Assembly: GCA_031280635.1 (NCBI GenBank)
Contig: JAITGK010000069.1
Span: forward strand, 1-55,861
Reading direction: 5' to 3'
Source of the DNA: Synergistaceae bacterium
Lineage (GTDB): Bacteria > Synergistota > Synergistia > Synergistales > Aminobacteriaceae
Length of the DNA: 55,861 bases
The position numbers were made by a program, and so were the translations under genes. The notes under the pieces are model-generated. The model made no database searches and was not told the DNA's origin. It saw only the letters and a program-made list of their open reading frames with translations. Below are positions 36,500 to 46,224 of this stretch, in pieces; positions within the stretch are counted from its first letter, which is position 1; every line of letters begins with the position of its first letter.

Positions 36500-37744
36500 G
36501 TGACGCAACACAAAATCGCGGATTTGGGGAAGGCCCCAACGGGTGCGAAGAAGATCGAGTGGGCGTGGCAGTACATGCCCTCGCTGCAGTTCCTGGAGAA
36601 CAAGTACAAGGCAAGCCAGCCTTTCAAAGGGGCGGTCATCGCGGCGTGCCTGCACCTAGAGGCAAAGACGGCGTGCCTGCTGCTGACCCTGAAGCGGCTG
36701 GGGGCCACGGTGGCAGCCTGCGGCAGCAACCCTCTGTCTACCCAGGACGACATCTGCGCGGCCCTGGCCGAGGGAGGAGTGAACGTTTTCAGCCGGCGCG
36801 GCATGACCACGGACGAGTACTTCGGCTACGTCCGGGACGTGCTTCACTTCAAACCCAACGTCATCGTTGACGACGGCGCGGACGTGGTGGCAGCGCTTCA
36901 CAAGGAGCGGCAGGACCTGATCCCCAACATCCTGGGAGCGTCGGAGGAGACCACCTCTGGCGTCAAGCGCCTGAAAGCCATGCAGGCGGAGGGAGTGCTG
37001 AAGTTTCCCGTCATCGCGGTCAACGACGCACTGAGCAAGTACCTGTTTGACAACCGCTACGGCACGGGGCAATCCGTGTGGGACGGCGTGATGCGTACCA
37101 CGAACATGGTCGCCGCGGGGCGCACGGTGGTGGTCGTGGGGTACGGCTGGTGCGGCAAAGGTGTCGCCAAACGCGCGGCAGGCCTTGGCGCGCGGGTGGT
37201 TGTGACGGAAATAGACCCTCACAAGGCCTGCGAGGCCCTGATGGACGGCTTCGACGTCATGCCCATGACTGAGGCCGCGAAGGTCGGCGACATCTTCCTA
37301 ACCCTGACCGGCAACGTGAAGGTCATCGACAAGCGACACTTCCCCTTGATGAAGAACGGTGTCATTCTCGGCAACGCGGGACACTTCGACGTGGAAATCT
37401 GCAAACCCGACCTGGAGGCGATGGCCGATCGCGTTGAGCGCCTGCGCGATAACATCGACACCTACGTGATGAAGGACGGCCGGCGGTTAAACCTGCTGGG
37501 CGAGGGGCGGCTGACGAACCTGGCCTGCGCCGACGGGCACCCGATAGAGATCATGGACTTGAGCTTTTCCCTGCAGCTGGAGGCGGCGCTCCACGTCTTC
37601 ACCCACAAGATGACCCCAGGAGTCCACCCCGTGCCCGAGGAGACCGACAGGGCAGTGATGGAATCCAAACTGGCGGCCCTGGGCGTCGGGCTCGACAAGC
37701 CGACCCCGGAGCAGATTGAGTACATGAAGAGCTGGCAGGACTAG
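36500..37744 (+). CDS. ahcY: S-adenosylhomocysteine hydrolase
   Basis: A 414-residue NAD-dependent enzyme that splits S-adenosylhomocysteine into adenosine and homocysteine. The conserved points are ACLHLEAKTACL, GASEETTSGVKRL, NDALSKYLFDNRYGTGQSVWDG, the NAD motif VVGYGWCGKGVA and GNAGHFDVEI. GTG start after GGAGGG. It is about the shorter length class without the long eukaryotic insertion. Followed after 8 bp by mtaD. Confidence 0.95.
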   Translation: MTQHKIADLGKAPTGAKKIEWAWQYMPSLQFLENKYKASQPFKGAVIAACLHLEAKTACLLLTLKRLGATVAACGSNPLSTQDDICAALAEGGVNVFSRRGMTTDEYFGYVRDVLHFKPNVIVDDGADVVAALHKERQDLIPNILGASEETTSGVKRLKAMQAEGVLKFPVIAVNDALSKYLFDNRYGTGQSVWDGVMRTTNMVAAGRTVVVVGYGWCGKGVAKRAAGLGARVVVTEIDPHKACEALMDGFDVMPMTEAAKVGDIFLTLTGNVKVIDKRHFPLMKNGVILGNAGHFDVEICKPDLEAMADRVERLRDNIDTYVMKDGRRLNLLGEGRLTNLACADGHPIEIMDLSFSLQLEAALHVFTHKMTPGVHPVPEETDRAVMESKLAALGVGLDKPTPEQIEYMKSWQD

Positions 37745-37752
37745 GCAGCGTC

Positions 37753-39057
37753 ATGGCTACCTTGTTCAAAGACGTCTACATTCTCGACGGGGAGCGGGAG
37801 AGGGCGCAGCTGGGGCACCTGTTGGTCTCCAAAGGACGGATACAGTCCATTTTCGAAGCCGCCGCCGCGCCGCCCCAGGCCGACAAGGTGGTAGACGGCG
37901 GGGGGCACACGGCGGTGCTGCCGGGGTTCGTGAACGCCCACACCCACGCGGCGATGGTGCTGCTGCGTGGACTGGGGGAGGAAGCGCCCCTAATGGATTG
38001 GCTTCAAAAAAAGATATGGCCTGCGGAGGCGAAGCTCACGCCCGATCACATTTACTGGGGTACGACCTCCGCTATTTTGGAGATGTTGGCGACAGGAACC
38101 ACGTGTTTCGCCGACATGTACTTCGAGATGGAGGGCGTCGCCAGGGCCGCGCTGGGGGCGGGGATACGCGCCGCCCTCTGCCGGGGGATCGTGTCGGGGC
38201 CGCCCGTGGACGGGGTCTCTAAGATCGACCGGAGCATTGAGGAAAACCTGGGCCTGTTCGACCGCTGGCACGGGCGGGAGGGGCTCCTGACGGTGCAGCT
38301 TGGGCCCCACGCGCCCTACACCGTGCCCTTTGCCGACATGAGGCGGATTGTGGAAATCGCCAAGGGACGGGGCATAGGGCTCCATTTTCATTTTCTGGAA
38401 ACGGAGTGGGAGTTCGGCTACATCCGCGACGAGCTAAAAATGACGCCCGAAACCTACCTTCGGGAAACGGGGCTTGCCGACGCGCCGGGCGTGGTTCTGG
38501 CCCACGGGGTGTGGATGGACCCCACCTGGGCGGACAGCCTGGATCTGTCGCGGCTGACCATCGCCCACAACCCGTGCAGCAACATGAAACTCGGCAGCGG
38601 CGTCATGCCCTTGGACACGTGGCTCGACAAGAACGTGGGACTGGCCCTGGGCACGGACGGAGCGTCCAGCAACAACCGCCTGGATATGTGGGGTGAGATG
38701 CGGAGCGCGGCGCTGCTTCATAAGGGCGTGACGCGCAGTCCGGCGGGAGCGCCAGCCCTGGACGTCCTGCGCATGGCCACCTTTGAGGGCGCCCGCGCGT
38801 TCGGGTTCGCCAACAAGGGTCTGATCCGCGAGGGGTGGGTGGCCGACCTGGTGCTGGTGGACCTGGACCAGCCTCACTACATCGGCGCGGACGAGGATAA
38901 CTTGGTGAGTTTCATCGTCTACGCCGGAACCTCCGCCGATATCCGCGGCACCATGATCAACGGCAAATGGCTCTACAAAGACGGCATTTATTCCGGCCTC
39001 GACAAAGACGAAATCCTCCATAAAACCCGCGAGGCCCGGAAAGCCATCATGGAGTGA
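37753..39057 (+). CDS. mtaD: 5-methylthioadenosine/S-adenosylhomocysteine deaminase
   Basis: A 434-residue amidohydrolase. Metal-site motifs are GFVNAHTHAAMVLLRG, the HFHFLETEWE segment, VLAHGVWMD and LGTDGASSNNRLDM. The family deaminates MTA, SAH or 5'-deoxyadenosine and adenosine. Co-transcribed with ahcY, so it may act on SAH directly or on the adenosine that AhcY releases; the sequence cannot separate these. Confidence 0.9.
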   Translation: MATLFKDVYILDGERERAQLGHLLVSKGRIQSIFEAAAAPPQADKVVDGGGHTAVLPGFVNAHTHAAMVLLRGLGEEAPLMDWLQKKIWPAEAKLTPDHIYWGTTSAILEMLATGTTCFADMYFEMEGVARAALGAGIRAALCRGIVSGPPVDGVSKIDRSIEENLGLFDRWHGREGLLTVQLGPHAPYTVPFADMRRIVEIAKGRGIGLHFHFLETEWEFGYIRDELKMTPETYLRETGLADAPGVVLAHGVWMDPTWADSLDLSRLTIAHNPCSNMKLGSGVMPLDTWLDKNVGLALGTDGASSNNRLDMWGEMRSAALLHKGVTRSPAGAPALDVLRMATFEGARAFGFANKGLIREGWVADLVLVDLDQPHYIGADEDNLVSFIVYAGTSADIRGTMINGKWLYKDGIYSGLDKDEILHKTREARKAIME

Positions 39058-39088
39058 CAGGTTTAAACCTCCCAATGAGTGAAAGCTG

Positions 39089-39182
39089 AAAGCACATTGA
39101 TTAAACCCCTGTGGGGCTCTGCCCCACGCCCTGCTTAGGGGCCTCAGGCCCCTAAGAACCCTATTAATCAGTGCTTCCCTAA
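39089..39182. repeat. Modular hairpin repeat, copy 7 (two-stem form)
   Basis: Left end AAGCACATTGATTAAACC, stems GTGGGGC-TCT-GCCCCAC and TTAGGGGCC-TCA-GGCCCCTAA, right end CTATTAATCAGTGCTTCCC. Same orientation as the copy at 25029. The rest of the interval to 39350 has no gene; only a short ACCTCA/TGAGGT palindrome near 39201 was noted. Confidence 0.88.
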
Positions 39183-39350
39183 ATATTATCTTTGCCTTCA
39201 CCTCAATGAGGTCATTCGACCCCAAGTTCCGAGGGCCTCTCCTGCGTGTCATTGCAGGGAGAAAAGATATTTGGGAAGAAGCATGAACTGGTTGGGAGGT
39301 CGGCCGCCCAACTAATGAGCGGCCTCCTGCCCGATTCGAAGGTCATCGGG

Positions 39351-41360
39351 TCAAGGGGCTCTGCCTCTTGCACGACGGCGTTCGCGGTCTCGTTCGCGCC
39401 GTTCACGGTCTCGGGCTCTCTCCTGGTCCCTGTCGCGGAGTCGGGCATCCTTTTCTGGTTCCCGATCTAACGGACGGTCGGGTTCTTCGGGAGTTTCAGC
39501 GGCTCCACGACTCTCCTTCACGTCGCGGAGCTTCAGCGCCGCCGCGAAGAGGGAGGCGTGCTCCGCCGGGTTCAGGGCAGCAGCCCGCGCGAAACACGAC
39601 AGAATTGCCTTGGCCGTGTCCAGGTACTTCTTGTTGTCGGCGACGGCCGAGGCCAGGGCGATATACGCCTCTACCGCCATGGCGTTGGCAGAGGGCGCGG
39701 CGTCGTCAAGGGCCGCCTTGCGCCGCAAAAAGACGTTGGCCTCTCCCGCGGGCGAGAGGAAGAATCCCCCTGACTCGTCCCGGAAGTTCTCCTCTAACTT
39801 TGCGGCCAACCCTTCCGCGTACCGCAGCCACTCCCTTTTCTGCTTGTCCGCGGCGGCTGACTCGTAAAGCTGCATGACGCCCCATATCAAAGCGGCGTAA
39901 TCCCCCGGAAGAGCGGGTATGGCGGCCTCGTTCGCGCGGTAACGCCGCCGCCACGCTCCCTTGAGATCCACCAGGGCCTTTTCCAGGAAAAGCGCGGCAC
40001 GCTCCGCGGCCAACAGCCATTCCTTCTTGTCGAAAACGCGCCCGGCCCGCGCCAAGGCTCCAATGGTCAGGCCGTTCCAGTCCATCAGCGCCTTGTCGTC
40101 CACGCTGGGCCTGGGACGCTTATTCCGCGCCTCCAACAGGACCCGGCGGTCATTTTCCAGACGCTTCATCAGGTCGGGGGCGCGGAGGCCGTAGCGCCGT
40201 GCCGCCTCTAGGATGGGAACGGCCTCGTAGAGCACGTTGCAGCCCATTTGACGCCGCGTCACCTCGTGGGTAAAATTTCCCGCCGGCAGGACAGCGTAGG
40301 CGGCGCAGAAAACCCCCGCGTCTCCCTGGGGCAGGGCCTCCCGCACCTCCTCGTCCGTCCAGAGGTAAAAACGCCCCTCATCCCCATCGCTGTCCGCGTC
40401 CAGGGAAGACCAGAAATACCCCTCCGGGGAGGCGAAGTCCCCTAGGATGCACCCGGCCACGTCCTCCGCGAAGCGGCGGTAGAAGTCGTCGGGGCCGGCC
40501 TCGTGGGCCGCCGTCGCCGTCCACAAAAGCGCCGCTTGGTCACAAAGCATCTTCTCAAAATGGGGGACTATCCATCGTTCATCCGTGGCGCAGCGGGCGT
40601 AGCCGCCGCCCAGGTGGTCGTGGATTCCGCCAGTCCACATCTTATGGAGCGTCAGGGCAGCCATGGCCCTGGCCTCGCCGCCCTCGGAGCCGGGGTTGGC
40701 CCGCGCGAACTCCAGAAGGAAGAGCAGCCTGGGAGCGCAGGGGAACTTCGGGGCCAGCCCGAACCCACCCCAAACCGAGTCGAAGGAGTTCTTTATCTCT
40801 TTAGCAGCAGTTCTAGCCTGAATAAGACCCAACTGTCCTCCAACGGGGAAGGCCGACCGGGCGGCAACCGTCCTCACCAGGTCTTTGGCGCCGCGCAGGA
40901 CGTCCTCCTTTTGCAGCAGCCACAGCCACTTGACCCTGGGTGTCACGTCGGCCAGGCCGGGCATTTTCCCTGTCGTTCGCTTCGGCAGGAACGTGGCGGC
41001 GAAAAAAGGCTCCCCATCCGGGGTCAGGAACAGGTTGAGCGGCCACCCGCCGCTGCCGTTCTGCGCCCGGCAGACCTCCATGAAAAGCGCGTCTAGGTCG
41101 GGACGCTCCTCGCGGTCAACCTTGATCGAGACGCAGGTGTCGTTCAGGAGTCCCGCTACCTCCTTGTCGCTGAAGCACTCCCGTTCCATCACGTGGCACC
41201 AGTGGCACGAGGAGTAACCGATGGAGAGGAACACCGGCTTGTCCTCAGCGCGGGCGCGCTCGAACGCCTCCTGCCCCCAAGGATACCAGTTCACGGGGTT
41301 CTTCGCGTGCTGCAGCAGGTAGGGGCTTTTCTCCCCCGCCAGTCTGTTTTTTCCCATCAT
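39351..41360 (-). CDS. Thioredoxin-domain protein of the SPATA20/YyaL family with Arg/Asp/Glu-rich tail
   Basis: A 669-residue protein. The N-terminal thioredoxin-like domain begins [24 protein letters not shown] split over two conserved blocks and holds [16 protein letters not shown], the CxxC site. The rest is an alpha/alpha-barrel ([34 protein letters not shown]). Its role is unknown; a redox or nucleoside-diphosphate-related function has been suggested. The last 55 residues are an unusual charged tail built of RD, RE and RR pairs. The ATG at 41360 overlaps the stop of the HAD gene; a second ATG follows at 41357. Confidence 0.88.
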   Translation of the reverse strand: MMGKNRLAGEKSPYLLQHAKNPVNWYPWGQEAFERARAEDKPVFLSIGYSSCHWCHVMERECFSDKEVAGLLNDTCVSIKVDREERPDLDALFMEVCRAQNGSGGWPLNLFLTPDGEPFFAATFLPKRTTGKMPGLADVTPRVKWLWLLQKEDVLRGAKDLVRTVAARSAFPVGGQLGLIQARTAAKEIKNSFDSVWGGFGLAPKFPCAPRLLFLLEFARANPGSEGGEARAMAALTLHKMWTGGIHDHLGGGYARCATDERWIVPHFEKMLCDQAALLWTATAAHEAGPDDFYRRFAEDVAGCILGDFASPEGYFWSSLDADSDGDEGRFYLWTDEEVREALPQGDAGVFCAAYAVLPAGNFTHEVTRRQMGCNVLYEAVPILEAARRYGLRAPDLMKRLENDRRVLLEARNKRPRPSVDDKALMDWNGLTIGALARAGRVFDKKEWLLAAERAALFLEKALVDLKGAWRRRYRANEAAIPALPGDYAALIWGVMQLYESAAADKQKREWLRYAEGLAAKLEENFRDESGGFFLSPAGEANVFLRRKAALDDAAPSANAMAVEAYIALASAVADNKKYLDTAKAILSCFARAAALNPAEHASLFAAALKLRDVKESRGAAETPEEPDRPLDREPEKDARLRDRDQERARDRERRERDRERRRARGRAP

Positions 41361-42010
41361 CGCTCCCCCGCTTTCGCCGCCGACTCTTCCTCGACGATGA
41401 GCGGCAGCTCGTCCAAGGCGTCCACCACGCGCCACGCCCCCAAGGCCTCCAATTGGGCTCGGGTAAAGTTGCCCCTCGCCACGCCCACAGAACGCACTCC
41501 CGCGGCGCGCGCTGTCTCCACGTCCACGTCGGCGTCTCCGGCGTAAAGGGTCTCCGCCCGTGCCGTGCCGAAGCGCCCCATCAGGTAATTCAGCATGGCT
41601 GGGGCCGGTTTGTGGGCCAGTCCATCAATGGGACCCACGATGGCGTCAAAATATTTCGAGGTTTGGCTCTTATCCATGGCCGCCCTGGGGTCGTAGCGGT
41701 TCGAGGCCACGGCCAGAACCACCCCCATTTCCCTCAGCTTCGTCAAGACGCGGGGAACCTCGGGGAACGGACGTATCCGCTCGTATTCAATAGGGGCCGC
41801 CTTCTCCCGATAGAGGTCAACCCATTCCTGGCGGCATTCCCCCCATATCCCCGTCATGAAGTCATGCAGCGTGACGGCGGCGTACTCCAGCACCTGGGCC
41901 CGCGTGATCTTCGGCATCCCTGTCTCCTCCGCCACAAGGTTGACCGCGTCCAGAATCGCCTGACTGGAGTCCACGATGGTCATGTCGTGGTCGAATATCA
42001 GGAGCCTCAC
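41357..42010 (-). CDS. HAD-family hydrolase (phosphoglycolate phosphatase-like)
   Basis: A 217-residue cytoplasmic phosphatase. Motif I is [10 protein letters not shown], in which the usual Gly after the second Asp is Met. Motif II is VASNRYD, the Lys is in HKPAP and motif III is [12 protein letters not shown]. Substrate unknown. The GTG at 42010 follows GGGAG; a GTG four codons upstream is possible. It is co-translated with the SPATA20-type gene. Confidence 0.85.
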   Translation of the reverse strand: MRLLIFDHDMTIVDSSQAILDAVNLVAEETGMPKITRAQVLEYAAVTLHDFMTGIWGECRQEWVDLYREKAAPIEYERIRPFPEVPRVLTKLREMGVVLAVASNRYDPRAAMDKSQTSKYFDAIVGPIDGLAHKPAPAMLNYLMGRFGTARAETLYAGDADVDVETARAAGVRSVGVARGNFTRAQLEALGAWRVVDALDELPLIVEEESAAKAGER

Positions 42011-42324
42011 CAAGACTCCCACCTCAAAATACGTATTTTTTTCATTTCATCCTTCTCCTCGTAAAAGACCTTGGTGCTTTTCCACACCGATCGTTATATA
42101 TTTTATACGCTGTGCGGTTCCGCGCGCGGGGATATTTTAAGGAACATCCACCCCTGGCGGATAGATTTTTGGTTTTCATGCTCTGCCTCTCCAACTGTGG
42201 TAAAATATTTTTGTCGGCACGGGGCAAAATCCTGTGGCTGTGAACCTTAGAAAAGGAGTATGTCAAGATAAACTATCTGAGTAGTCGCGTTTTAGGGAAC
42301 GCCTACAATATAGGAGGCTGCTCG
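42011..42324. other. Divergent intergenic region with AT-rich promoter stretch
   Basis: About 310 bp between the HAD gene (minus) and the DUF4139 gene (plus). On the plus strand TGTGGTAAAATAT (42196-42208) gives an extended -10, shared with the site at 26818, and leaves a leader of about 110 nt with a small GCGTT/AACGC stem near 42290. On the minus strand an AT-rich block near 42094-42111 could be the HAD promoter. No RNA family was recognised. Confidence 0.45.
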
Positions 42325-43884
42325 ATGCATTCGAAGATTTTGCCATTCTGCGTTTTTTTGTCCTGTGTTCTTTTGCTCCGCTTTTTACGGGCGTCTCCGT
42401 CCGAAGCGGGGGAAGCACTCCAGGTGTTGAACGTTGACCTCTACCCCTCCGGGGCGAAGTTCCTTTTCCAGACCGGGCAGCCTGGGCCGGAGGGGGATTT
42501 TGGCCTCACGCTCCCTGGTGCTTTCGACCCCGGCAGCGTGCGCTTTCTGAAACGGGAGGAGACCCTCTTTGTGAAGATAGAACAAGCTTCCCGTGAGGAG
42601 TGGACGCCGCCGGCCCTTCAGCCCCTCAAGGAGGAAATCGACCGTAAACAACGCGATTTGAAGCTGCTCAAATCGCGTCAAAGCGCCATCCAGCAGACGG
42701 TGGAAAGACTCACCGGACCGCTGCCCAAGGACTTCAGCGGGAAGGACCTGCTCACCTACATCGAGGAATCCCGAACGCTGCTGGCGCGTTTTGGCGAAGA
42801 TCTGGTGGATTTGGAGCTGGTGATAGAAAAGGCCAGCAAAGAGCTGGACGCGCTGGGGGCCGAGTACCAACGCAGAATGCCCGGCGGCGCGGGAACCGTG
42901 ATTCAGGTTCGAGGGGCTTCCGCGGCGAAGCAGTCCTTGCTTTTCGAGGCCTTCACCCCCTACGCCGGTTGGGCTGTTTTCCACGACATGAACCTGGACA
43001 GCGCCACGGGTCTCATCGACGTCAAGACGCGCGCGCGGGCGTGGCAGAGGACAGGCCTTGACGCTGCTGGGGAATTCACCTTCCACACGCGCCAGCCCTC
43101 CTTCTCCGTTGTACCGCCCGAGGTCCGGCCCCTGACCGTGGACTTGCAGGCGCCCGTCCCGCTCCAGGCCCCGACTGCCTCGGCGCGGTTCAAGTCCCAA
43201 AAAGCTTATGAATACACGATGGACGAGGCTCCAATGCTTAACGAGCCTCATATTGCCTTCCCCGTGGAGCCGCGTGTGACCTCGACCCTGGCGGACGTGT
43301 CCGTGAAGGGGAAAGGCGGGCTAACGGGAGACGGAAAACTTGGTGACGTGGAGCTGGGGAAGTTCGAGATGAGGAGCGTTCCCGTTTTGGTCTCCATCCC
43401 GGAACAGAGCCGCGAGGCTTGGATTGTGGCCAGCCTGGACTCCATGCCCGAAGCCCTTTTGCCGGGAACGGCGGAGCTGGCTGTCGATGGGGAAAAAACG
43501 GGGAACTCCCGCGTCGGCCAGCATGACGGGGAACCTCTGCGCCTGCCCTTTGGGATGGCCTCGCGCCTAACGGCCAAGAAAACCCCCTTCGTCAGGAAGA
43601 CGGGAAGTTCCTGGCTGGGCAAGGGAATTCTGGAGGATGGCTACACGCTGGAGATCACCAACGGAATGCGAACGGAACGCACCCTTACGGTGAGGGATCG
43701 GGTACCCGTTTCCGTCAACGATAAAATCTCACTGGAAGTCACGAAAATTGAGCCAATCCCTACTGAACGGGACAGGGACAACCGGCTCGCGTGGGAGATG
43801 ACCGTTAAGCCCGGCGAGACGAGAAAAATCGTCGTCGAGTACAAGCTCTCCTACCCCGGCGACGAGAAATTGGAGTACCGTTAG
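42325..43884 (+). CDS. Secreted DUF4139 (mucoidy inhibitor MuiA-like) protein
   Basis: A 519-residue protein. It has a signal peptide (to about residue 29), an N-terminal beta domain (LNVDLYPSGAKFLFQ), a coiled coil (about 98-175, EEIDRKQRDLKLLKSRQ) and a C-terminal DUF4139 region with SVPVLVSIPEQS, GYTLEITNG, DRVPVS and WEMTVKPGETRKIVVEYKL. The family is linked to envelope processes, but no activity is established. AGGAGG precedes the ATG. Two bp separate it from the next gene. Confidence 0.82.
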   Translation: MHSKILPFCVFLSCVLLLRFLRASPSEAGEALQVLNVDLYPSGAKFLFQTGQPGPEGDFGLTLPGAFDPGSVRFLKREETLFVKIEQASREEWTPPALQPLKEEIDRKQRDLKLLKSRQSAIQQTVERLTGPLPKDFSGKDLLTYIEESRTLLARFGEDLVDLELVIEKASKELDALGAEYQRRMPGGAGTVIQVRGASAAKQSLLFEAFTPYAGWAVFHDMNLDSATGLIDVKTRARAWQRTGLDAAGEFTFHTRQPSFSVVPPEVRPLTVDLQAPVPLQAPTASARFKSQKAYEYTMDEAPMLNEPHIAFPVEPRVTSTLADVSVKGKGGLTGDGKLGDVELGKFEMRSVPVLVSIPEQSREAWIVASLDSMPEALLPGTAELAVDGEKTGNSRVGQHDGEPLRLPFGMASRLTAKKTPFVRKTGSSWLGKGILEDGYTLEITNGMRTERTLTVRDRVPVSVNDKISLEVTKIEPIPTERDRDNRLAWEMTVKPGETRKIVVEYKLSYPGDEKLEYR

Positions 43885-43886
43885 CC

Positions 43887-44999
43887 ATGAACCGCAGCGA
43901 CGCTACTCTCAAGTTTTCCGCGGCGTGGCTTTTCCTGCCCCCTTTCGTGGCGGTTCTGACCATCGCGACAGCGAACCTGTTCGCCAACGCCGCCCCCGTT
44001 CCGGTTGACGAGGCGGTGTGGAGCATGGTGGGGCTGGTGTTTGCCATTCTGACCATCCTTTACGGGATTTTCGTCCGGCGGGGGTTTCTGAGGGGGCTTT
44101 TGCCCGTGCAAGTGGCGGCTCAGGGGCTTCTCCTGTGCCCGCTGTCGCTCCGGATGGGCGCGCAGATGCTCTCGTGGATCGGGGTCATCATGGCGGTAAG
44201 CGGCGCGGTGGTGCTGCTGTTTCTCTACTGGCAGTCCGTCAGCGAATCCCAGCGGATATACGTGGAGCTTCCCCCATCGGAGCTGGACGCCCTGCCCCTT
44301 CCTTTCGCCACCACCGACGCTGAGGGGCACGTGATCTCCGTGAGCGACGCCCTGCTGCAATTGACGCAGAAATCCCGCAAAACAGCGGAGGGGACTAAGA
44401 TCACCGATCTCCTGCCCATTGATTGCGAGACCGTCACGCTGGCTGGCAAGGAGTGGAAAATTTTCCAGACCCCTATGAAGGACAATATGCATTACTTCCA
44501 GCTGGAGGAGGCCCGCGCGCTCACTGTGGTCGCGGTTCCTGACTCCGGTGGGATATTGGATCCAGTCACCTCCCTGTATGCGCGGGGTTACGCCGAGAAG
44601 CGCGTGACCGAGGAACTGTATCGTGTGCGCCGTTACCACCGCCGCTTGTCCGCGGCTTTGCTGCGCGTGGTCTTTCTGGGCTCGAACTCGGCGGACAAGG
44701 AAGTCGAGATTTTCAACGCCTACTGCCGCTTCATCCACAAAAGCACGCGAGAGGCTGATATCGCCTGCCTGGCCGCCCCTAGAGACCTGTTGCTGGTCAT
44801 GCCCGAAACGTTGATCGGCGACGCGGAGGGCGTGGTGGGCAAGCTGGCCGACTTTGTCCCCCACATCCAAAAGGAGCTGGAGGGCTTTGGCGGAGCCGTG
44901 GATATCCGAGATGGGCTCGTCGTCATCGATTCGGAGTCGGGTGAGGTAACTTTCGACCAGCTTGTGGACAAACTGGAAGCAGCCCTTGGGGCCAGGTAG
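43887..44999 (+). CDS. Membrane protein with PAS-like and degenerate GGDEF domains
   Basis: A 370-residue protein with four membrane segments (about 10-115), a PAS-like region (LPLPFATTDAEGHVISVSDALL) and a C-terminal domain that starts like GGDEF domains (DPVTSLYARGYAEKRVTEELYRVRRYHRRLS split across the helix). The catalytic GGDEF position reads AAPRD (296-300) before LLLVMPE, so diguanylate cyclase activity is not expected. It may be a sensor or scaffold. It sits between the DUF4139 and metallophosphoesterase genes in one tight unit. Confidence 0.7.
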   Translation: MNRSDATLKFSAAWLFLPPFVAVLTIATANLFANAAPVPVDEAVWSMVGLVFAILTILYGIFVRRGFLRGLLPVQVAAQGLLLCPLSLRMGAQMLSWIGVIMAVSGAVVLLFLYWQSVSESQRIYVELPPSELDALPLPFATTDAEGHVISVSDALLQLTQKSRKTAEGTKITDLLPIDCETVTLAGKEWKIFQTPMKDNMHYFQLEEARALTVVAVPDSGGILDPVTSLYARGYAEKRVTEELYRVRRYHRRLSAALLRVVFLGSNSADKEVEIFNAYCRFIHKSTREADIACLAAPRDLLLVMPETLIGDAEGVVGKLADFVPHIQKELEGFGGAVDIRDGLVVIDSESGEVTFDQLVDKLEAALGAR

Positions 45000-45004
45000 G
45001 ACTT

Positions 45005-46210
45005 TTGATCCGCCACGTTCTGGTCTTTTTGGCCGTCACTAACTTCTACGTTTACTGGAAGCTGCGTTCCGGGTTCGGGGGCGGCTGGTGGGGTATCGCG
45101 TATCTGTCATGGGTACTTGCCTTGGCGGTCCTGCCCTTTGCCGCTCGCATGGGAGTGTTCGGCGCGGGACGCGGGGCAGAGGTGCTTTTTGCCCTTTCCT
45201 TTATTTGGGTCGCCGCTGTGGGAATGGCCTGCGTGGGGTTCTTTTTTATGGACGTTCTCTGGCTGGCGGCCTATCTCGCCGATGGACTTCTGAAGCTCGT
45301 TTTCGGAACGGGGCCGAATTTGCGCCTTGCCCCCCGCCGCTGCGTGCCCGTTACGCTTTGTCTCATCACCGCCGCCGTGCTGTACAGTTTTTACGAGGCA
45401 TGGAACGTTCGGCGCGTGAATCTGACCCTGGAAACAGCGAAGCTCCCGGCAGGGGTGGAGCGCTTGCGGCTGGTTCACCTGACAGACGTTCATATCGGAG
45501 GGCTCTACACGCCGGAACGGCTGGCGAGGGTCATGGACATCGTGCGCGCGGCGGAGCCTGACCTTCTGCTGGTGACGGGAGACTTGGCGGACGGGAACAT
45601 GAGTTTCCGCGGGCAAGAGGCGGAGATGCTGGCCGCGCACGGGGCGAAATACGGGGCCTTTGCCGTTACGGGGAACCATGAATCTTACGTGGGGTTCGAA
45701 CAGGCAATGGAATTCATCAAACGCGCGGGGCTCACCCTCATTCGAAACGACGCGGTGAGCGTGGCAGGCATAACCCTTATAGGGCTGGACGATCCGACGT
45801 TTTCGGGCAGCAGGGGGTTTTTCGAGGCCGAGCGCCTTCCTGAGGGGCTCACGTTTCCCAGCGGGCGGTTTGTGGTGCTTTTGAAACACCGTCCCCGGGT
45901 CATCGAGGGCACGGAGGGACTGTTCGACCTTCAGCTTTCCGGGCACACCCACGGCGGCCAAATATGGCCCTTTTCCTACGTGGTGCAATGGGTGCACCAG
46001 CACACGCAGCACCTTTCCCGCAAGGGCAGCAGCGCCGTCTACATCAGCAACGGGGCAGGCTTTTGGGGCCCGCCCATGCGTTTCCTGGCTCCGCCGGAAG
46101 TCACCGTGATCGACCTGGTGAGGGAGGGGTCTGGTCTTAAGGAAGCACTGATTAATGGGGTTCTTAGGGGTCTAAGACCCCTTGTGGGGCTCTGCCCCAC
46201 AAGGGGTTAA
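45005..46210 (+). CDS. Membrane-anchored metallophosphoesterase (YaeI-like)
   Basis: A 401-residue protein with four membrane segments (residues 1 to about 135) and a calcineurin-like phosphoesterase domain: LVHLTDVHIGG, LLVTGDLADG, VTGNHESY, FVVLLKHRP and SGHTHGGQIWP. Related enzymes act on lipid A precursors or other phospho-lipids; this substrate is unknown. TTG start. The last 20 or so residues (after VIDLVREG) are encoded by a hairpin repeat, which also supplies the stop, so the ancestral C-terminus was replaced. Confidence 0.86.
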   Translation: MIRHVLVFLAVTNFYVYWKLRSGFGGGWWGIAYLSWVLALAVLPFAARMGVFGAGRGAEVLFALSFIWVAAVGMACVGFFFMDVLWLAAYLADGLLKLVFGTGPNLRLAPRRCVPVTLCLITAAVLYSFYEAWNVRRVNLTLETAKLPAGVERLRLVHLTDVHIGGLYTPERLARVMDIVRAAEPDLLLVTGDLADGNMSFRGQEAEMLAAHGAKYGAFAVTGNHESYVGFEQAMEFIKRAGLTLIRNDAVSVAGITLIGLDDPTFSGSRGFFEAERLPEGLTFPSGRFVVLLKHRPRVIEGTEGLFDLQLSGHTHGGQIWPFSYVVQWVHQHTQHLSRKGSSAVYISNGAGFWGPPMRFLAPPEVTVIDLVREGSGLKEALINGVLRGLRPLVGLCPTRG

Positions 46211-46224
46211 TCCGTGCTTCCTTA
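46137..46224. repeat. Modular hairpin repeat, copy 8 (two-stem form, between convergent genes)
   Basis: Ends TTAAGGAAGCACTGATTAAT and TTAATCCGTGCTTCCTTAA. Stems TTAGGGGTCTAAGACCCC and TTGTGGGGC-TCT-GCCCCACAA. Reverse orientation relative to 25029. Both flanking genes end inside it: the phosphoesterase at 46208-46210 and the flippase at 46222-46224. Confidence 0.9.

Noticed and set aside
42260-42271. Three-codon frame ATG-TCA-AGA-TAA after AAGGAGT in the DUF4139 leader, as a possible regulatory minimal ORF
   Set aside because: The spacing between the ribosome site and the ATG is only about one base, too short for normal initiation.
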